Assembly (NCBI GenBank): GCA_027943335.1
Contig: BSBK01002053.1
Span: forward strand, 1,178,001-1,242,000
Source: Chamaecyparis obtusa
Taxonomy: Eukaryota; Streptophyta; Pinopsida; Cupressales; Cupressaceae
Direction: 5' to 3'
Length of the DNA stretch: 64,000 nt
Part shown: positions 31,956-43,264 of the stretch, piece by piece
How positions within the stretch are numbered: the first letter of the stretch is position 1
How the letters are laid out: every line of letters starts with the position of its first letter
Program-made: the position numbers and the translations under genes
The notes under the pieces: model-generated
What the model was told of the DNA's origin: nothing
The model's input: only the letters and a program-made list of their open reading frames with translations
Databases searched by the model: none

Positions 31956-32102
31956 ATGGTCGAGGTACGCATGGCCATCCAATTCGAGATAGAGGCTCTT
32001 ACAGTCGGACACCATTTCAATCCAAAATTTCCAAAGTTGTTTGATTTTCACATACAAGCAGAAGACAAAGAAAAGATTATGCCCCCAGTCATCACTCTCT
32101 AA
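31956..32102 (+). CDS. Conserved 48-codon antisense ORF, copy 3
   Basis: Same frame, start and stop as 13682-13828 and 61129-61275. It reads MVEVRMAIQFEIEAL at the start and ends EDKEKIMPPVITL. A TGA lies just upstream in frame, so the ATG is the only start unless spliced. No family recognised. Confidence 0.3.
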   Translation: MVEVRMAIQFEIEALTVGHHFNPKFPKLFDFHIQAEDKEKIMPPVITL

Positions 32103-32861
32103 ATCCTGTAAAGGACATCATTGAAGAGCTCGAAGGGACACAATATGCAAAAATCTCAATGCGAATCAGTAAGCATACAAGGAGATAAAAGCATGAAAAG
32201 CACATATTGTTTTCAGTTTGAGTTTGATGTTTGATTGTTGTTGATGCAAAATCCTTTCTGGAGACGAGACTGACTGACTGACTCAACTTGAAGCTTCAAA
32301 GGACTCTGAGTGGATATGACATGTCTAAGATACATTGGAGACTATAAGATATGACATTGATTGCCCCCAAGTTTGAACATTGATAGGATGCAAACGCTTG
32401 AGCTGATTGGTGTACAGACCGACTTATTGAAACCAGGATATGCAGAAACAAACCGGGAGATATGTAAAAACTAAAGCAAGACTGAAAGCTGGGAAAGACC
32501 AAGATTGTGCTGATAGATGGAGCATTTTGGAACAAGTGGTGCCCGTTTGCCGAGTTTTCACCATCTTGGTAGAGATTCTATTTTTGCTACCGAGGTGCCT
32601 GTTTCCAGGTTTTCACCAAGGCACTTTTTTTTTTATATTTTTTATATTTTTTTTTTTTTGTATTTTTCATTTTTTCAATTTTTTTGTACTTTTGATATTT
32701 TTTTTGATTTTTTTGTACTTTTGATGTTTTTTATTTTTTTTTATTTTTTTTTGTGAATCATCAAGGCGCCTATTGCTAGGTTTTCACCAAGATGTTCATT
32801 TTTTCAGGACTTTTTCCGATTTTTAAGATTTTTTCAGGACATTTACCAAGCACTGAATGCC
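32103..32861 (-). other. Copy 3 spacer after pol, with T-rich tract
   Basis: Noncoding. The T-rich tract at about 32627-32753 is A-rich on the sense strand and lies about 110 bp after the pol stop. Repeated GGTTTTCACCAAG blocks occur at 32608 and 32779. Confidence 0.5.
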
Positions 32862-35800
32862 TTAGGCGTAGAATTTCTTCAGATGGAGAACGTTGATTGG
32901 TTCTCGGAGATGTTCTCCTTCAGTCGTTGAGAGTTGATAGGCACCAGAGCCAAAAGTAGCAGTGATTACAAAGGGACCCAGCCAGTTGGGTTCGAACTTC
33001 CCCTTGCGTTCTCGATGTGATTGATTTTTAGGATTTTCTCTCAACACTAGATCACCAACCTGAAATTCTCTGTGTCTGACTTTCTTGTTGTAGCCTCTAG
33101 ACATTCTCTTTTGATATACTCTGAGATGATCATACGCTGCTTGTCTGCGCTCATCTAGTAGTTCAAGTTCTTGTAACCTCGACACTCTGTAGTCTTCATC
33201 AGTGACAAGTCCATGCATTCTAATCCTGAGTGATGGGATTTCAACCTCAATAGGCAGTACCGCTTCAGACCCATAAACTAAAGCGAAAGGTGTAGCCCCT
33301 GTAGGCGTTCTGATACTAGTTCTGTATGCCCAGAGAGCTGGATTGATCATCAGATGCCAGTCTCTTCCTGTTTTATTCACTGTTCTGTGCAAGATCTTCA
33401 GGAGATTTTTGTTTGAAGCCTCAGCTTGTCCGTTCCCTTGAGGATAATAGATAGATGACCAATGTTGAGTAATTTTGAACTTGGCACATAAGTCATCTAG
33501 GTCCTTGTTTTTGAATTGTCCCCCGTTATCTGTGATTATAGAGTGAGGGATCCCATATCTGCAAATGATGTAATTCAGGATGAACATAGAGATCTGTTTC
33601 CCCGTTGCTTGTGTCAGAGGAACTGCTTCTACCCATTTTGTAAAATAATCTGTAGCTGTGATTATATGGGTATGTCCATTAGAAGAGTGTGGATGGATAG
33701 CACCTATGAGATCAAATGCCCATTGTTGAAAAGGCCATTGTGTAGTAAAAGGAATCAGATCTCTCCCTGGAGCATGAATCAAGTTGCCATGTACTTGACA
33801 CTGTTGACAGTTTTTAGCAAATTTAATAGCTTCTTTTTCCATTTCAGGCCAATAATACCCAGCCCTAATAAGTTTTCGAGCTAACGTTAACCCGTTCGAG
33901 TGTGACCCACATATACCCTCATGGACTTCCTCTAATGCACGTTGAGACTCTTCTCGTTCTAAACATCTAAGCAGTGTACCATCTAGACCTCGTTTGTACA
34001 GATCATTACCAATGATGACATATCGGGATGCGGATCGAATAAGGTTTCGTTTCTCAAAACGGTTAAAGGACTCAGGGATGATTTGGTCGTGGAGATAGGA
34101 GAACAAATTTTTGTAGCGAGATGAGTCATAACTTACAACAGTGCAGATCATGCGGGTTTCAGGGGAGTCATATGCAGGATAGGATAGGGCTTCCACCAGG
34201 AACTCGTAGCGTAGTTCATGTTCAGGCTGTTGTAAAAGAGTAGATAATGTTGCCATTGCATCAGCAGCCTTATTCTCCATTCTGGGTATTTGCTCAAATG
34301 TGATAGAGATGAAGTATTTCTTTAGATCATCGACCATTCTCTTGTAAGGAATGAGCTTTTCATCTTTGGTTTGGTACACATCATTGACCTGGTGGATGAC
34401 TAGTTGTGAGTCTCCATGAATGTGCATCTCTGTAACTCTCCACTGTATTGCCATTTTCATACCATTGAGAAGTGCCTCATATTCAGCAATATTGTTTGTG
34501 CAAGGAAACTTTAATCTGAATGCTTTGGGTATCGAGTATCCTTGAGGAGTAATGAACAATATGCCTGCGCCGGATCCATTCTGTGTGTAGGAGCCATCAA
34601 AGAATAATCGCCATGCTCTAGAAGAGAGGTGCATGATAGAGGAATCGGGAAATTCCATTTGCATGGGTGTATCATCAAACAGTGGTGCTTCAGCTAATTG
34701 ATCAGCAATGACCTGTCCTTTGATAGCTTTTCTTTCAACATATTCAATGTCAAATTCGCTCAAGAGCATGACCCATTTAGCTAGTCTACCTGTGAGGGCA
34801 GCTTTGCTTAGGAGATATTTCAGTGGATCAATTTTAGCTACCAAATGAGTAGTATGAGCTAACATGTAGTGTCTCAATTTCTGTGATGCAAAGATCACAG
34901 TGAGACAGGCCTTCTCTATCATTGAGTAGTTCTTCTCATAGGCCACTAAAGTTCGGCTGATATAGTAGATGGCTCTTTCTTTCTTGTTCTCATCATGCTG
35001 TGCTAGCAATGCCCCCAGTGATGTATCTGTTGCGGAGACATATAATATTAATGGCTTCCCATGAATAGGAGGCATCAATATAGGTGGATTTGATAGATAC
35101 TTCTTGATATGTTTAAAGTTGTTCTCGCATTCTTCATTCCATGCAAAGGTCACACCTTTATGTAATGTTTTTGTAAAAGGCTGTGAGATGTCTGCTAGCT
35201 GTGATATGAATCTTCTGATAGATTGAACTCTGCCTTGCAACGTCCTCATTTGACTGATATTTGTGGGAGGTTGCATCTCTATTATAGCCTTGACCTTAGC
35301 TGGATCAACTTCAATGCCTTTCTTGGAGACGATGTATCCTAGGAGCTTTCCAGAAGTGACTCCAAAAGCACACTTTTTAGGATTTAGTCGAAGACTAAAT
35401 TTTTCCATTCTGTCGAGGATCATGCTCAAGTCTGTTAGATGTTCAGTTCTAATCATGGATTTTGCCAAGGTATCATCTACGTAATCCTCCATTGTTCTAT
35501 GCATCATATCATGAAAAATAGATGTCATTGCTCTTTGATATGTAGCTCCAGCATTTTTGAGTCCGAATGGCATAACATTCCAACAGAAAGTTCCCCACGC
35601 ACATGTGAAAGCTGTTTTCTCTTGATCTTCTGGAGCAATTTTGATTTGGTTGTATCCAGAAAAACCATCCATAAGGGAATATATTTCATAGCCCGCAGTC
35701 ATGTCCACTATCATATCAATGTTAGGCAGTGGAAAATCATCCTTAGGGCATGCTCTGTTCACGTCTCTAAAGTCCGTGCATACTCTGATTGAACCATCTG

Positions 35801-35879
35801 GTTTGGAAACAGGTACAATGTTGGAAATCCACTCAGCATAGTCTATGACACGGATGAATCCAGCTTTTAGGAGTTTTTT
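32862..35879 (-). CDS. Copy 3 pol: RT, RNase H, archaeal-type RNase H, integrase
   Basis: Open from a frameshift at 35874-35879 down to TAA at 32862. Counting from the Met at 35762: RT with MDGFSGYNQI (31-40) and YVDD (94-97); RT-linked RNase H about 235-330; second RNase H about 385-510 with FFDGS (Asp389), AEYEA (Glu427), HGDSQ (Asp451) and ADAMA (Asp501); integrase zinc site His614, His621, Cys652, Cys655; integrase core Asp684, Asp745, Glu781, a proper DD(35)E; C-terminal GPF-type module about 925-966. The proteins copy the element RNA and insert the DNA into the host chromosome. All catalytic residues I can name are present. The second RNase H places it in the Tat group. The natural start is not this Met; it continues the gag-pol frame after the one-base frameshift. 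Confidence 0.95.
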   Translation of the reverse strand, partial: KKLLKAGFIRVIDYAEWISNIVPVSKPDGSIRVCTDFRDVNRACPKDDFPLPNIDMIVDMTAGYEIYSLMDGFSGYNQIKIAPEDQEKTAFTCAWGTFCWNVMPFGLKNAGATYQRAMTSIFHDMMHRTMEDYVDDTLAKSMIRTEHLTDLSMILDRMEKFSLRLNPKKCAFGVTSGKLLGYIVSKKGIEVDPAKVKAIIEMQPPTNISQMRTLQGRVQSIRRFISQLADISQPFTKTLHKGVTFAWNEECENNFKHIKKYLSNPPILMPPIHGKPLILYVSATDTSLGALLAQHDENKKERAIYYISRTLVAYEKNYSMIEKACLTVIFASQKLRHYMLAHTTHLVAKIDPLKYLLSKAALTGRLAKWVMLLSEFDIEYVERKAIKGQVIADQLAEAPLFDDTPMQMEFPDSSIMHLSSRAWRLFFDGSYTQNGSGAGILFITPQGYSIPKAFRLKFPCTNNIAEYEALLNGMKMAIQWRVTEMHIHGDSQLVIHQVNDVYQTKDEKLIPYKRMVDDLKKYFISITFEQIPRMENKAADAMATLSTLLQQPEHELRYEFLVEALSYPAYDSPETRMICTVVSYDSSRYKNLFSYLHDQIIPESFNRFEKRNLIRSASRYVIIGNDLYKRGLDGTLLRCLEREESQRALEEVHEGICGSHSNGLTLARKLIRAGYYWPEMEKEAIKFAKNCQQCQVHGNLIHAPGRDLIPFTTQWPFQQWAFDLIGAIHPHSSNGHTHIITATDYFTKWVEAVPLTQATGKQISMFILNYIICRYGIPHSIITDNGGQFKNKDLDDLCAKFKITQHWSSIYYPQGNGQAEASNKNLLKILHRTVNKTGRDWHLMINPALWAYRTSIRTPTGATPFALVYGSEAVLPIEVEIPSLRIRMHGLVTDEDYRVSRLQELELLDERRQAAYDHLRVYQKRMSRGYNKKVRHREFQVGDLVLRENPKNQSHRERKGKFEPNWLGPFVITATFGSGAYQLSTTEGEHLREPINVLHLKKFYA

Positions 35880-38800
35880 CTAGTTCTGCTTTGACTAAGA
35901 GTGCAACATGAGGATGCATCTTTCTCAATTTTTGTTTCATTGGTTTTACTCCGGGAGCAATGGATAGATGGTGCATAATGAGATTGGGATCCAATCCTGG
36001 CATATCTGAATATTTCCATGCAAAGTTGATCTTTTTCTCTGATAAGAAGGTAGTGAAGTTTTGTTTCTCTTCGTCTGATAGAGATTGTGCTACATGTACC
36101 AATTGTGGTTCCTCTGTTGTACCCAAATTGATGGATTGAGTTGGCTCAATTAGAACTGGAGATCTATCCTGTAAATGACTTGGAAGGACATCAAATATCT
36201 CATCCTTAGGTGCCTCAAAGAGGTTTTCACCTTCAGATACGTCTTTTCTTTTTACTTTTGTCGGTTCTGAGACTGCCACAAAGTGGTTTTCACCCTCAGA
36301 ACTCTTTTTCTTTTTCCTTTTACTCTTGTTTTTCTGACTAAGATATTTGATGTCCGACTCGGTCATGCTGACACTCGGTTCACTGATGGAAGTACTCATA
36401 GGCTCAACTGCATTGAGGTAGCAGGCAAGGGCATAGTCATTTGGGAAGGTATACATACCATGGTTTGGGTTGGTGGAAGTTTGGTCGATAAGATCAGGGC
36501 GTTGGATAGTCAAAGTGGGAAAGGCTTGGGATATGGTGTTCACGGATGTGGATATGTCATCATTGGTCCTAACCTGATGCTCAAGTTCAAAGGTGATATT
36601 ACAGCTCAGAATGTTCAATTCGTGAATAGGCTCAACATCATCATAGGAGTCCTCTTCAGCCATAGGTGGATCAGACACGTTAAGTTCATTGTTTCGCTCT
36701 AGACCTACATTGGGTTGAGAGACATATTGGTGAATAACATCAATAAATTTCTCTGTTATAAGCTCATCTTCTTCTGGAATGGCACCCCATTCATAATCAT
36801 TTGACTCATCTTCTGATTCAGAATCTCTAGGAAATCTTAGAAAGTGCGTGAAATCAGGATGAATACCCCAAGAAGGATTACCCTCAGTCTCTGACTTGAA
36901 TTCATATTCATGGGAATCAGTGTCAGAATAACTACCCCCTGCTTCTTGATCAGTTTGATTGCCTTCGAGATTGGCTGGTTCTTGTGGTACAACCATCTCT
37001 TGCGCTACAGTAGGTTCTTGTGTTTCTACTACATTAATTCTTCTGATAGGATCATCTGTATCATCAAGAAGATCTTTGATCTCTTTAGGCAATTTTTCAT
37101 AGGGGATAAGCTCAGAGCTATCTGAATCATCATCAGAGGGTTCTGTTTCTTCTTTCTTAAGAAGGGGTTCTCCTGGTGCAATTTGTTCTATGACATGAGA
37201 ACAACCACCTCTGAGATGATAGGGTTTCTTTTTAAACCCTATGCCACCAGTATCTTTTTTGGCTCGACCAATATGTGAAATGGGGGTCACAAGACCCTTT
37301 CCCCTAATTCCTAGAGGTCCTTGACCAGAATATCCCATCTTGGCTATCAATTTGTTTCCTGGACCATATGAATTAGAAGGGACTGTAGGTGCTATAGATT
37401 CACTAGGTTGAACAATTTTAGATTCAGAATCCTCTTTATATAGCCATGCCAGCACAGCTTCATCCTCTTCAAATTCTTGTTTAGATACTTGCTCCACCAT
37501 AAAATGTCTTTTGTATGCTTCCATAGGTTCCTTAGGTTCTGATTTAGACTGCTTCAAGGATTGGCCATATGACTTAGGTGAGATTGGGAGAGATGTCAGA
37601 GACAAGACTGGCTCTATAGTGTATTCTCCCATCCCATTTTCTTTGATATTGATCTCTTTAGCAATGTCATCCATCTTAGATGTGGAAGCCACATTTTGTT
37701 GCTTGATGGAAGATTCTCTATTATTGGGAACAAGTTTATCGGCACTTTCCTTCAATGTATTGCAAGTTGTACTCAGATCAGCTGGGATAGTAACCTCCAC
37801 TCCTTCATAGGGAAATTTCAAGCATTGATGGTATGTTGAAGGAATAGCCTGCATTTCATGTATCCAGGGTCTCCCTAGAAGGATATTGTAAGCCAATGGT
37901 AGATCGAGCACCTGACATGTGGTATCTTTGATGACTGGACCCACCCGGATGGGCAAGACAATGGTGCCTTTAGAAGCTCTTTCTTGTTCATCATAGGCTT
38001 TTATGGTGATCTTCTTTCGAGGATCAATAGCCATCTCTGAGAATCCCAACTGTGTGATTAAGTTGTAAGAACAAATGTTGAGGCCTGCGCCCCCATCTAT
38101 CAACACACGTTTGACTCGACGGTTCTGGATCAAGACTTCTATGTGCAAGGGCTGATTATGTGGGTGACTTAGGGAGTTGTCATCCTCTTCTGAAAAGGAG
38201 ATATATTGCGGAGATGTTAGATGACCAACCATAGTTTGGAACCTGTCTAGATCTAGATCATCAGGAACATTAGAGCTGAGCAAAGCTTTGTCTAGGATAT
38301 CTCGGTGAGCTGGAGATATTCGAAGTAACTCAAACATAGAGATTTTGGCATTGGTATGCTGGAGTTGTTGTACGATGCTGTAAGATGTAGGTCTAGTATC
38401 CTTTGGATTGGAAGATTTCGAGGCAACCTTCTGTTTAGAAGCAGATGTGAGATTGAAAGGTATCTTAGGGACATCAAATGAATTTGGTGTTTGTCCTTTC
38501 AGATGCGTCTGAGCTTGTGATCTGGTAACTGCATTAGCTGAGGAATGATTTCTATCTCTTCGTACAATCGTGATGACATTACAGCTCTCAGAGAGGCATG
38601 GTTCCACCATATTGATGACAGCATCGTTTCCAGGGTAGGCATAGTTGACTTTTGCCCCCATGTTAGGCTGAGAAGTGGAAACTCCCTTGCCATGTTGTGG
38701 AAAAGGTTCTGTAAATGCTGTGTGATCATTATTACTGGTAGGATTATCGATTGTGATGTCCCCTTGATCTATCAAGTCTTGAATGGTATGCTTCAAATGG

Positions 38801-40332
38801 AAGCATCCATTAGTTCTGTGGCCTTTAGTTCGATGGAAAGCACAAAATTCATTATCTTTCCACCAACATGGTTTTGGATCCGGATCAGGTTTTCGGATTG
38901 GTGGTAAAGAGATCATGTTATCAGCTATCAGGGTCCTCAGAGCAGATTCCAAAGATTCTCCTAGGGGAGTAAACTTTCGTTTATTATCCCATCGTTTGAA
39001 TGGCTTCTTTGGAGATGGTTCAGCAGATATTTGCTCTGAAGCTTCAATGGCTTTGGTGGCAAGGGTGAGATTGTAGGCCGGTGCCTTTGATGGGGTGTGG
39101 ATAGTGTCAACAACACCGTCAGAGACGATACCTTTGTTTCTATTCCAAGTCTTGTTTTTATCTTTTGAGCTAGATCCCGATTCAGACTTGTCCTTTTGAA
39201 GTGTGATTTCTCCTTTCTTGACAAGTACTTTCTCAATCTTGATTGCATTATCCACCATTTTATCAAAAGATACATGATCTTGCATTTGCAATGGATAGTT
39301 GAGCTCTGGAACAAGGTTATTGATAAAGATTTCAAGTTTCTCCATTTCGGGAATTGGTCTAGCATATAAAGAAAACTTCTTTCGCCACCTCTTGAGAAAA
39401 GTTAGGAATGATTCCCCTGGATATTGCTTGAGGTTACAGATATCGATCATGGTAATCGGATGTTGAATATTGTAGGAATATTGTTGATAAAACAATTTAA
39501 TCAATTCCTCAAAAGTTTTGATCGTAGAAGGTAATCTTGAAAACCACTGAATGGATGCTCCTCCCAAGGATCTAGGAAAAAGACGCATTAGATAAGTCGG
39601 TTCATGCATGAATTCCATGGATTGTGTACAGAACTCTCTGACATGATCTTGAGGATCAGAGTGCCCGTCATATTTGTCATACTTTGGTATCTCCACTCTT
39701 TTTGGGAATGGAGGCATATACAAGTCTTTGTCAAAAGGGAAAGGACAAAGGGCCTCCATGGAGAATTCCTTGGGTTCCTTCTCTTTCTCAATTTTATTCA
39801 TTTTGACCTGCATAGCGTGCAGCTGGTTCATTATGGCCGTCATCGGAGTTTCTTCCTCATGTGTGATGATATCTTCGACATTGAAGTGAGGAGGAAGTTT
39901 AGCTCCTGCTTGGGCTAATTGCAAAAAGTATGCCTCTCTATCCATTTTCAAGAAATGCCTCATCATTCTTTTGAATTCATCATCATTCTGACACCGATGG
40001 ATTTCAGAGGGTGTAGGGTCTTGGTCGGCATTATGTTGAGAATGGTGTCCCTGGGATCCTCCTCCTAGAGAACCATGGTTTGTCCCTGCTTGAGACATGG
40101 TAGGAGTTTTTGGGCTCCCTGGAATAGATTGAGGAAGAGTTTGTTGATTACCTCTGTGAGTTGATAGAGGAGGTATGTAACCAGTTTTTAATCGAAAGTT
40201 ACCGAGACCGTCGTCTTCGTAGATACCTGACTTGATGAGTTGTTCAAGAGTTGGACCTGGGGTATTGGTCAAAAGTAAGTTCTGAGATGTTTCTTCTGAT
40301 TTCTTGTGTGAAGAAGCTCTGGTCTCCACCAT
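35874..40332 (-). CDS. Copy 3 gag, protease, G-patch, linker and RT N-terminus
   Basis: Start chosen at 40332 (MVETRAS), shared with the other copies; an upstream Met at 40380 adds 16 residues and is not conserved. Counting from 40332: Gag core about 204-344; zinc knuckle Cys497-x2-His500-x4-His505-x4-Cys510; protease Asp746 in LIDGGAG and ILLGRPWI at 817; G-patch about 987-1039; acidic, disordered-looking linker of about 370 residues containing a lysine-rich patch and two SEGEN blocks; RT N-terminus from about 1412. A run of six T at 35874-35879 (plus strand) shifts the frame by one base relative to copies 1 and 2, whose frame is open at this place. A sequencing or real mutation is more likely than programmed shifting. 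Confidence 0.93.
37216..37374 (-). other. G-patch-like domain in the copy 3 polyprotein
   Basis: It reads SYGPGNKLIAKMGY, SGQGPLGIRGKG, then a basic stretch and TGGIGF. The glycine and aromatic spacing fits the G-patch family (Gly-rich nucleic-acid-binding or helicase-activating motif). Some betaretroviruses carry a G-patch after the protease; here too it follows the protease. Present at the same place in copies 1 and 2. Confidence 0.65.
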
Positions 40333-43242
40333 TAACTTTGAATGAAACAGAAGAAAAGGATGAAGACAACTGAAGAACAATTTGATTCGAGAAAATTGGA
40401 TGGCGCAACCTTGTCAAGATTATGATAGTTTTGAAGATCTGATGAGATGTGGGTGAAGGAAACTGTGCCCTGGATGTATGGGATAGATCGCCCAAAAGAT
40501 AGCGGACACGAGTTCTCAACACTTAGTTTGTTTTTGAAGATTGATTGATTAAAGATTGATAGTTATGACAAGGTTTTGACACGAGATAAAAAGGACTCAA
40601 ATTGATCAAACAGAAGACTAGATCGGATTCAAAAGATCAAACTCAGAAAATGGTAGAATGCTCAATAGCTACTGCTCTGTTCCTGACACAATGATATTTT
40701 TGACAGATTCTGGAACTAGGCTGGAAACATTGGATATCTTGCAATTTGACAATTTCTGACAACTTTCTCAAATTTTTCCAAACGACACTCTGCAGACTCG
40801 TACGACACTGGGTAGTCTATGAAATGACAGTTGCTAAACTCAAACGACAGTTGGGTAATACTGAAATGACACTTGACAAAACTCGTACGACTTTTGACTT
40901 CTTGAAATGACTTTTGACTCCAGAAAAGATTTTACGTCAATTTTTGCAAAATGTAAGGTTTTCAGTTTTGGATTGTTTGCAAATTGTACTGTCCAGATTT
41001 TGAAGGTTATACCAGATTTGATTGTTTTTAATAGCCAAGTAGATAAATAAGCATGCAGAACAGCAAGCAAGTGATTCCAAGCATGTCTGAAAACAATGAA
41101 CAAGGGCAAAAGCAACCTTGCACATGAACAATCAAGTGACCAAATTGTGCTAATCCCTGAGAGTACTAATTGTGTATGTTCTGAAAAAGTTTTGCAATAA
41201 CACACATATACCTGAGAATGAAAAAAATGGCCTCTCTAAGGTTTTTAGTAATGGTTTGACTCTGCAACTTTTATGATTCAAAGGGGTGAACTCCAATCCC
41301 GGCGCACCAGGGTTTTGACACAGTCTGAGAACTTAATCTTCAAGAGCTGCTAGGGAGATCTGACAACCCAACAATGAACCATACCCGTGGAGATTTCTTC
41401 CACAAGGACATTTATATAGCGGCTGTCACTACCACGGCGAAAATGGCTATGACCGCTTGAGGTTCCGTCAACGCAGTTTGCCCTGTGAAGGGATTGTCCG
41501 CTACGGTTAACCCTCTCTAAAGATGACTCACAGAGTTATACCACAAGGGGACTTGGCTCCAGATTCAAGGTTTTGACACCTCTTCACTTTTAACCCAAAC
41601 AAAGCAAGCAGATTAATCCGACACGCTAAGACAAAGTTTTGTTCCACCAAGGTCTGTGATATCAACTCCACGTGATCTATCAACCTCTCCGGGGAGAGAA
41701 TGTATCAATCAATAAGAGAAGATGCACTAACCAATTTTGATTCACCAAAGCTTGTGATATCAACCCTACGTGATCTATCAACCTCTCCGGAGAGAGAATG
41801 TGTCGATCAATAAGAGAAGATGCACTAACCAAGTTGAATGTGAAACGCACTAAGTATCCTCCCTACCTACAAGGATTCTGTCATCAAGAAGGATTTCGCT
41901 GGGAATCCAATCTTTCAAGAATCACGAATAGTGTTCATAGGGCCTAATTACTATGTGAGCACAGATATATGTTCTGAAAGTAAATCTACCAAAAGCATTC
42001 AAAAAGTAGAAAGAGGAACACTTAACGCTTAAAGCAAATATGAGATGAGTCCACAAGGTGGAACACTTAACACCTCACACAAGCTAAAAATGAGTCCCCA
42101 ACTTAGAAAACAAGTGAGTTCCTAAAAGCACAAAAGGGTTGCCAAGTGGAACATTTAACGCTTCTGTCCTGTTGACCCCTCCCCTTTATGGCGCTGAGAT
42201 TGCAACCACGGGGCGGAAATGAGGGGCCGGCGGATTAGCGAGTCCAATAACCCAAGATAGCAATCAAGATCAATCACAAGTATTCTAAGACTACTTAATG
42301 AATCCTTAAGGGTTCACAACCTAGTATCAATTATGCAAGTGTGTAGAAATAGATCAAAAGCATGAAAAGATGCACACAAGCTTGACACATAAGAGATTTA
42401 TTTTAAGTCCCAAATCAAAATATTATTAGATGAAGGAGAATACCTGGGATCCTTGCAACGCACTTAGTAGATTTTGCTTGATTTTTAGCAATTTTTGTTG
42501 AGCTTTTCCATGCAAGCAAGTGACGAACTCTCCAACAAGCAAACAAGCAAACAAGATATGCAAAATATATTCAACTTATGAAAACCATAGGGTTAGCTCT
42601 AAAAATCAATTATTATCAGTAATAATAACCAGCAATCAACCCAAATGACAACTCATATCATTCATTGAACCATGTAAAAAAAATAAGTGCATACCCATCA
42701 CAAAACTTTATTTTTTTTTTTGCATTTGACCTAGTCAACAAGATCTAATTTTTTTGATATGATTTTGGCCACAAAAATAGAAATTCAGAATAGAGACCCC
42801 TACTAAAAAACAGAGAGCTTTCCAAAAATGCAAAAATTTTAGAAAAACCTCTTCATTTGTGCCCTAGAGACCCATTTTATCAAAACAGACCAGTTTTTGT
42901 AAATTGACTATTTGAGCTATGATATCATGTCCAAATTTAAAACACAAAGAATGGACCCTCTATAGAATTTAAAGAGCTTTCCGAAAATATAAAAATTTTC
43001 GAAAAATATGCTGATTTGCGTCAGATATTAATTTTTTTCGGAATTTCAAGAAAAAAATTATTAAAAATTCAAAACATCTCAGAAAATTCTAAATTTTTTA
43101 CTGTAGCTTTCATGACATGTCACCAACCTGCAAAAAAAATTTCAGATCAAAATTCCAAGCCGTTTGGGAGATAAAATTAAATCTTTGAAACTTTGGGGTT
43201 TTAGCTCCCCAAAAAATCAAAACCAGCATGCAAAGGTGGGTT
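40333..43242 (-). other. Copy 3 untranslated leader
   Basis: About 2.9 kb, noncoding. It has ACTCGTACGAC at 40796-40806 and 40881-40891. A segment of about 400 bp (roughly 41960-42360) has no counterpart in copies 1 and 2. That segment holds three GGAACACTTAACGC-like blocks (about 42015, 42058, 42157) and a GC-richer stretch (42165-42245). Confidence 0.7.
41642..41830. repeat. Tandem duplication of about 98 bp in the copy 3 leader
   Basis: Units begin TTCCACCAAGGTCTGTGATATC (41642) and TTCACCAAAGCTTGTGATATC (41741) and share GTGATCTATCAACCTCTCC and AAGAGAAGATGCACTAACCA. Copies 1 and 2 have a single unit. Confidence 0.8.
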
Positions 43243-43260
43243 GCCCCACGGTGGGCGCCA
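43243..43260 (-). promoter_or_regulatory. Copy 3 primer-binding site
   Basis: The minus strand reads TGGCGCCCACCGTGGGGC, four bases (TTTC) after the 5' LTR. It ends in the TGG that pairs with tRNA CCA. The tRNA species would need a tRNA search. Confidence 0.85.
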
Positions 43261-43264
43261 GAAA

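Noticed and set aside
32296..32535. Env-like hydrophobic ORF after pol (also 61469-61726 and 14026-14274)
   Set aside because: The frame shifts between copies and no signal peptide, TM layout or cysteine pattern is kept.
35874..35879. Programmed ribosomal frameshift between the two long ORFs of copy 3
   Set aside because: Copies 1 and 2 are in one frame across this place, and the codon phase does not fit a -1 slippery heptamer. A one-base gain in a T6 run explains it.
36283..36702. Plus-strand ORFs inside gag-pol (also 33516-33884, 35439-35792, 38545-38907)
   Set aside because: They are mirror frames of conserved minus-strand coding sequence.
40333..40380. Upstream start at 40380 for copy 3 gag
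   Set aside because: The 16 extra residues are not conserved in copies 1 and 2, which both begin at MVETRAS.
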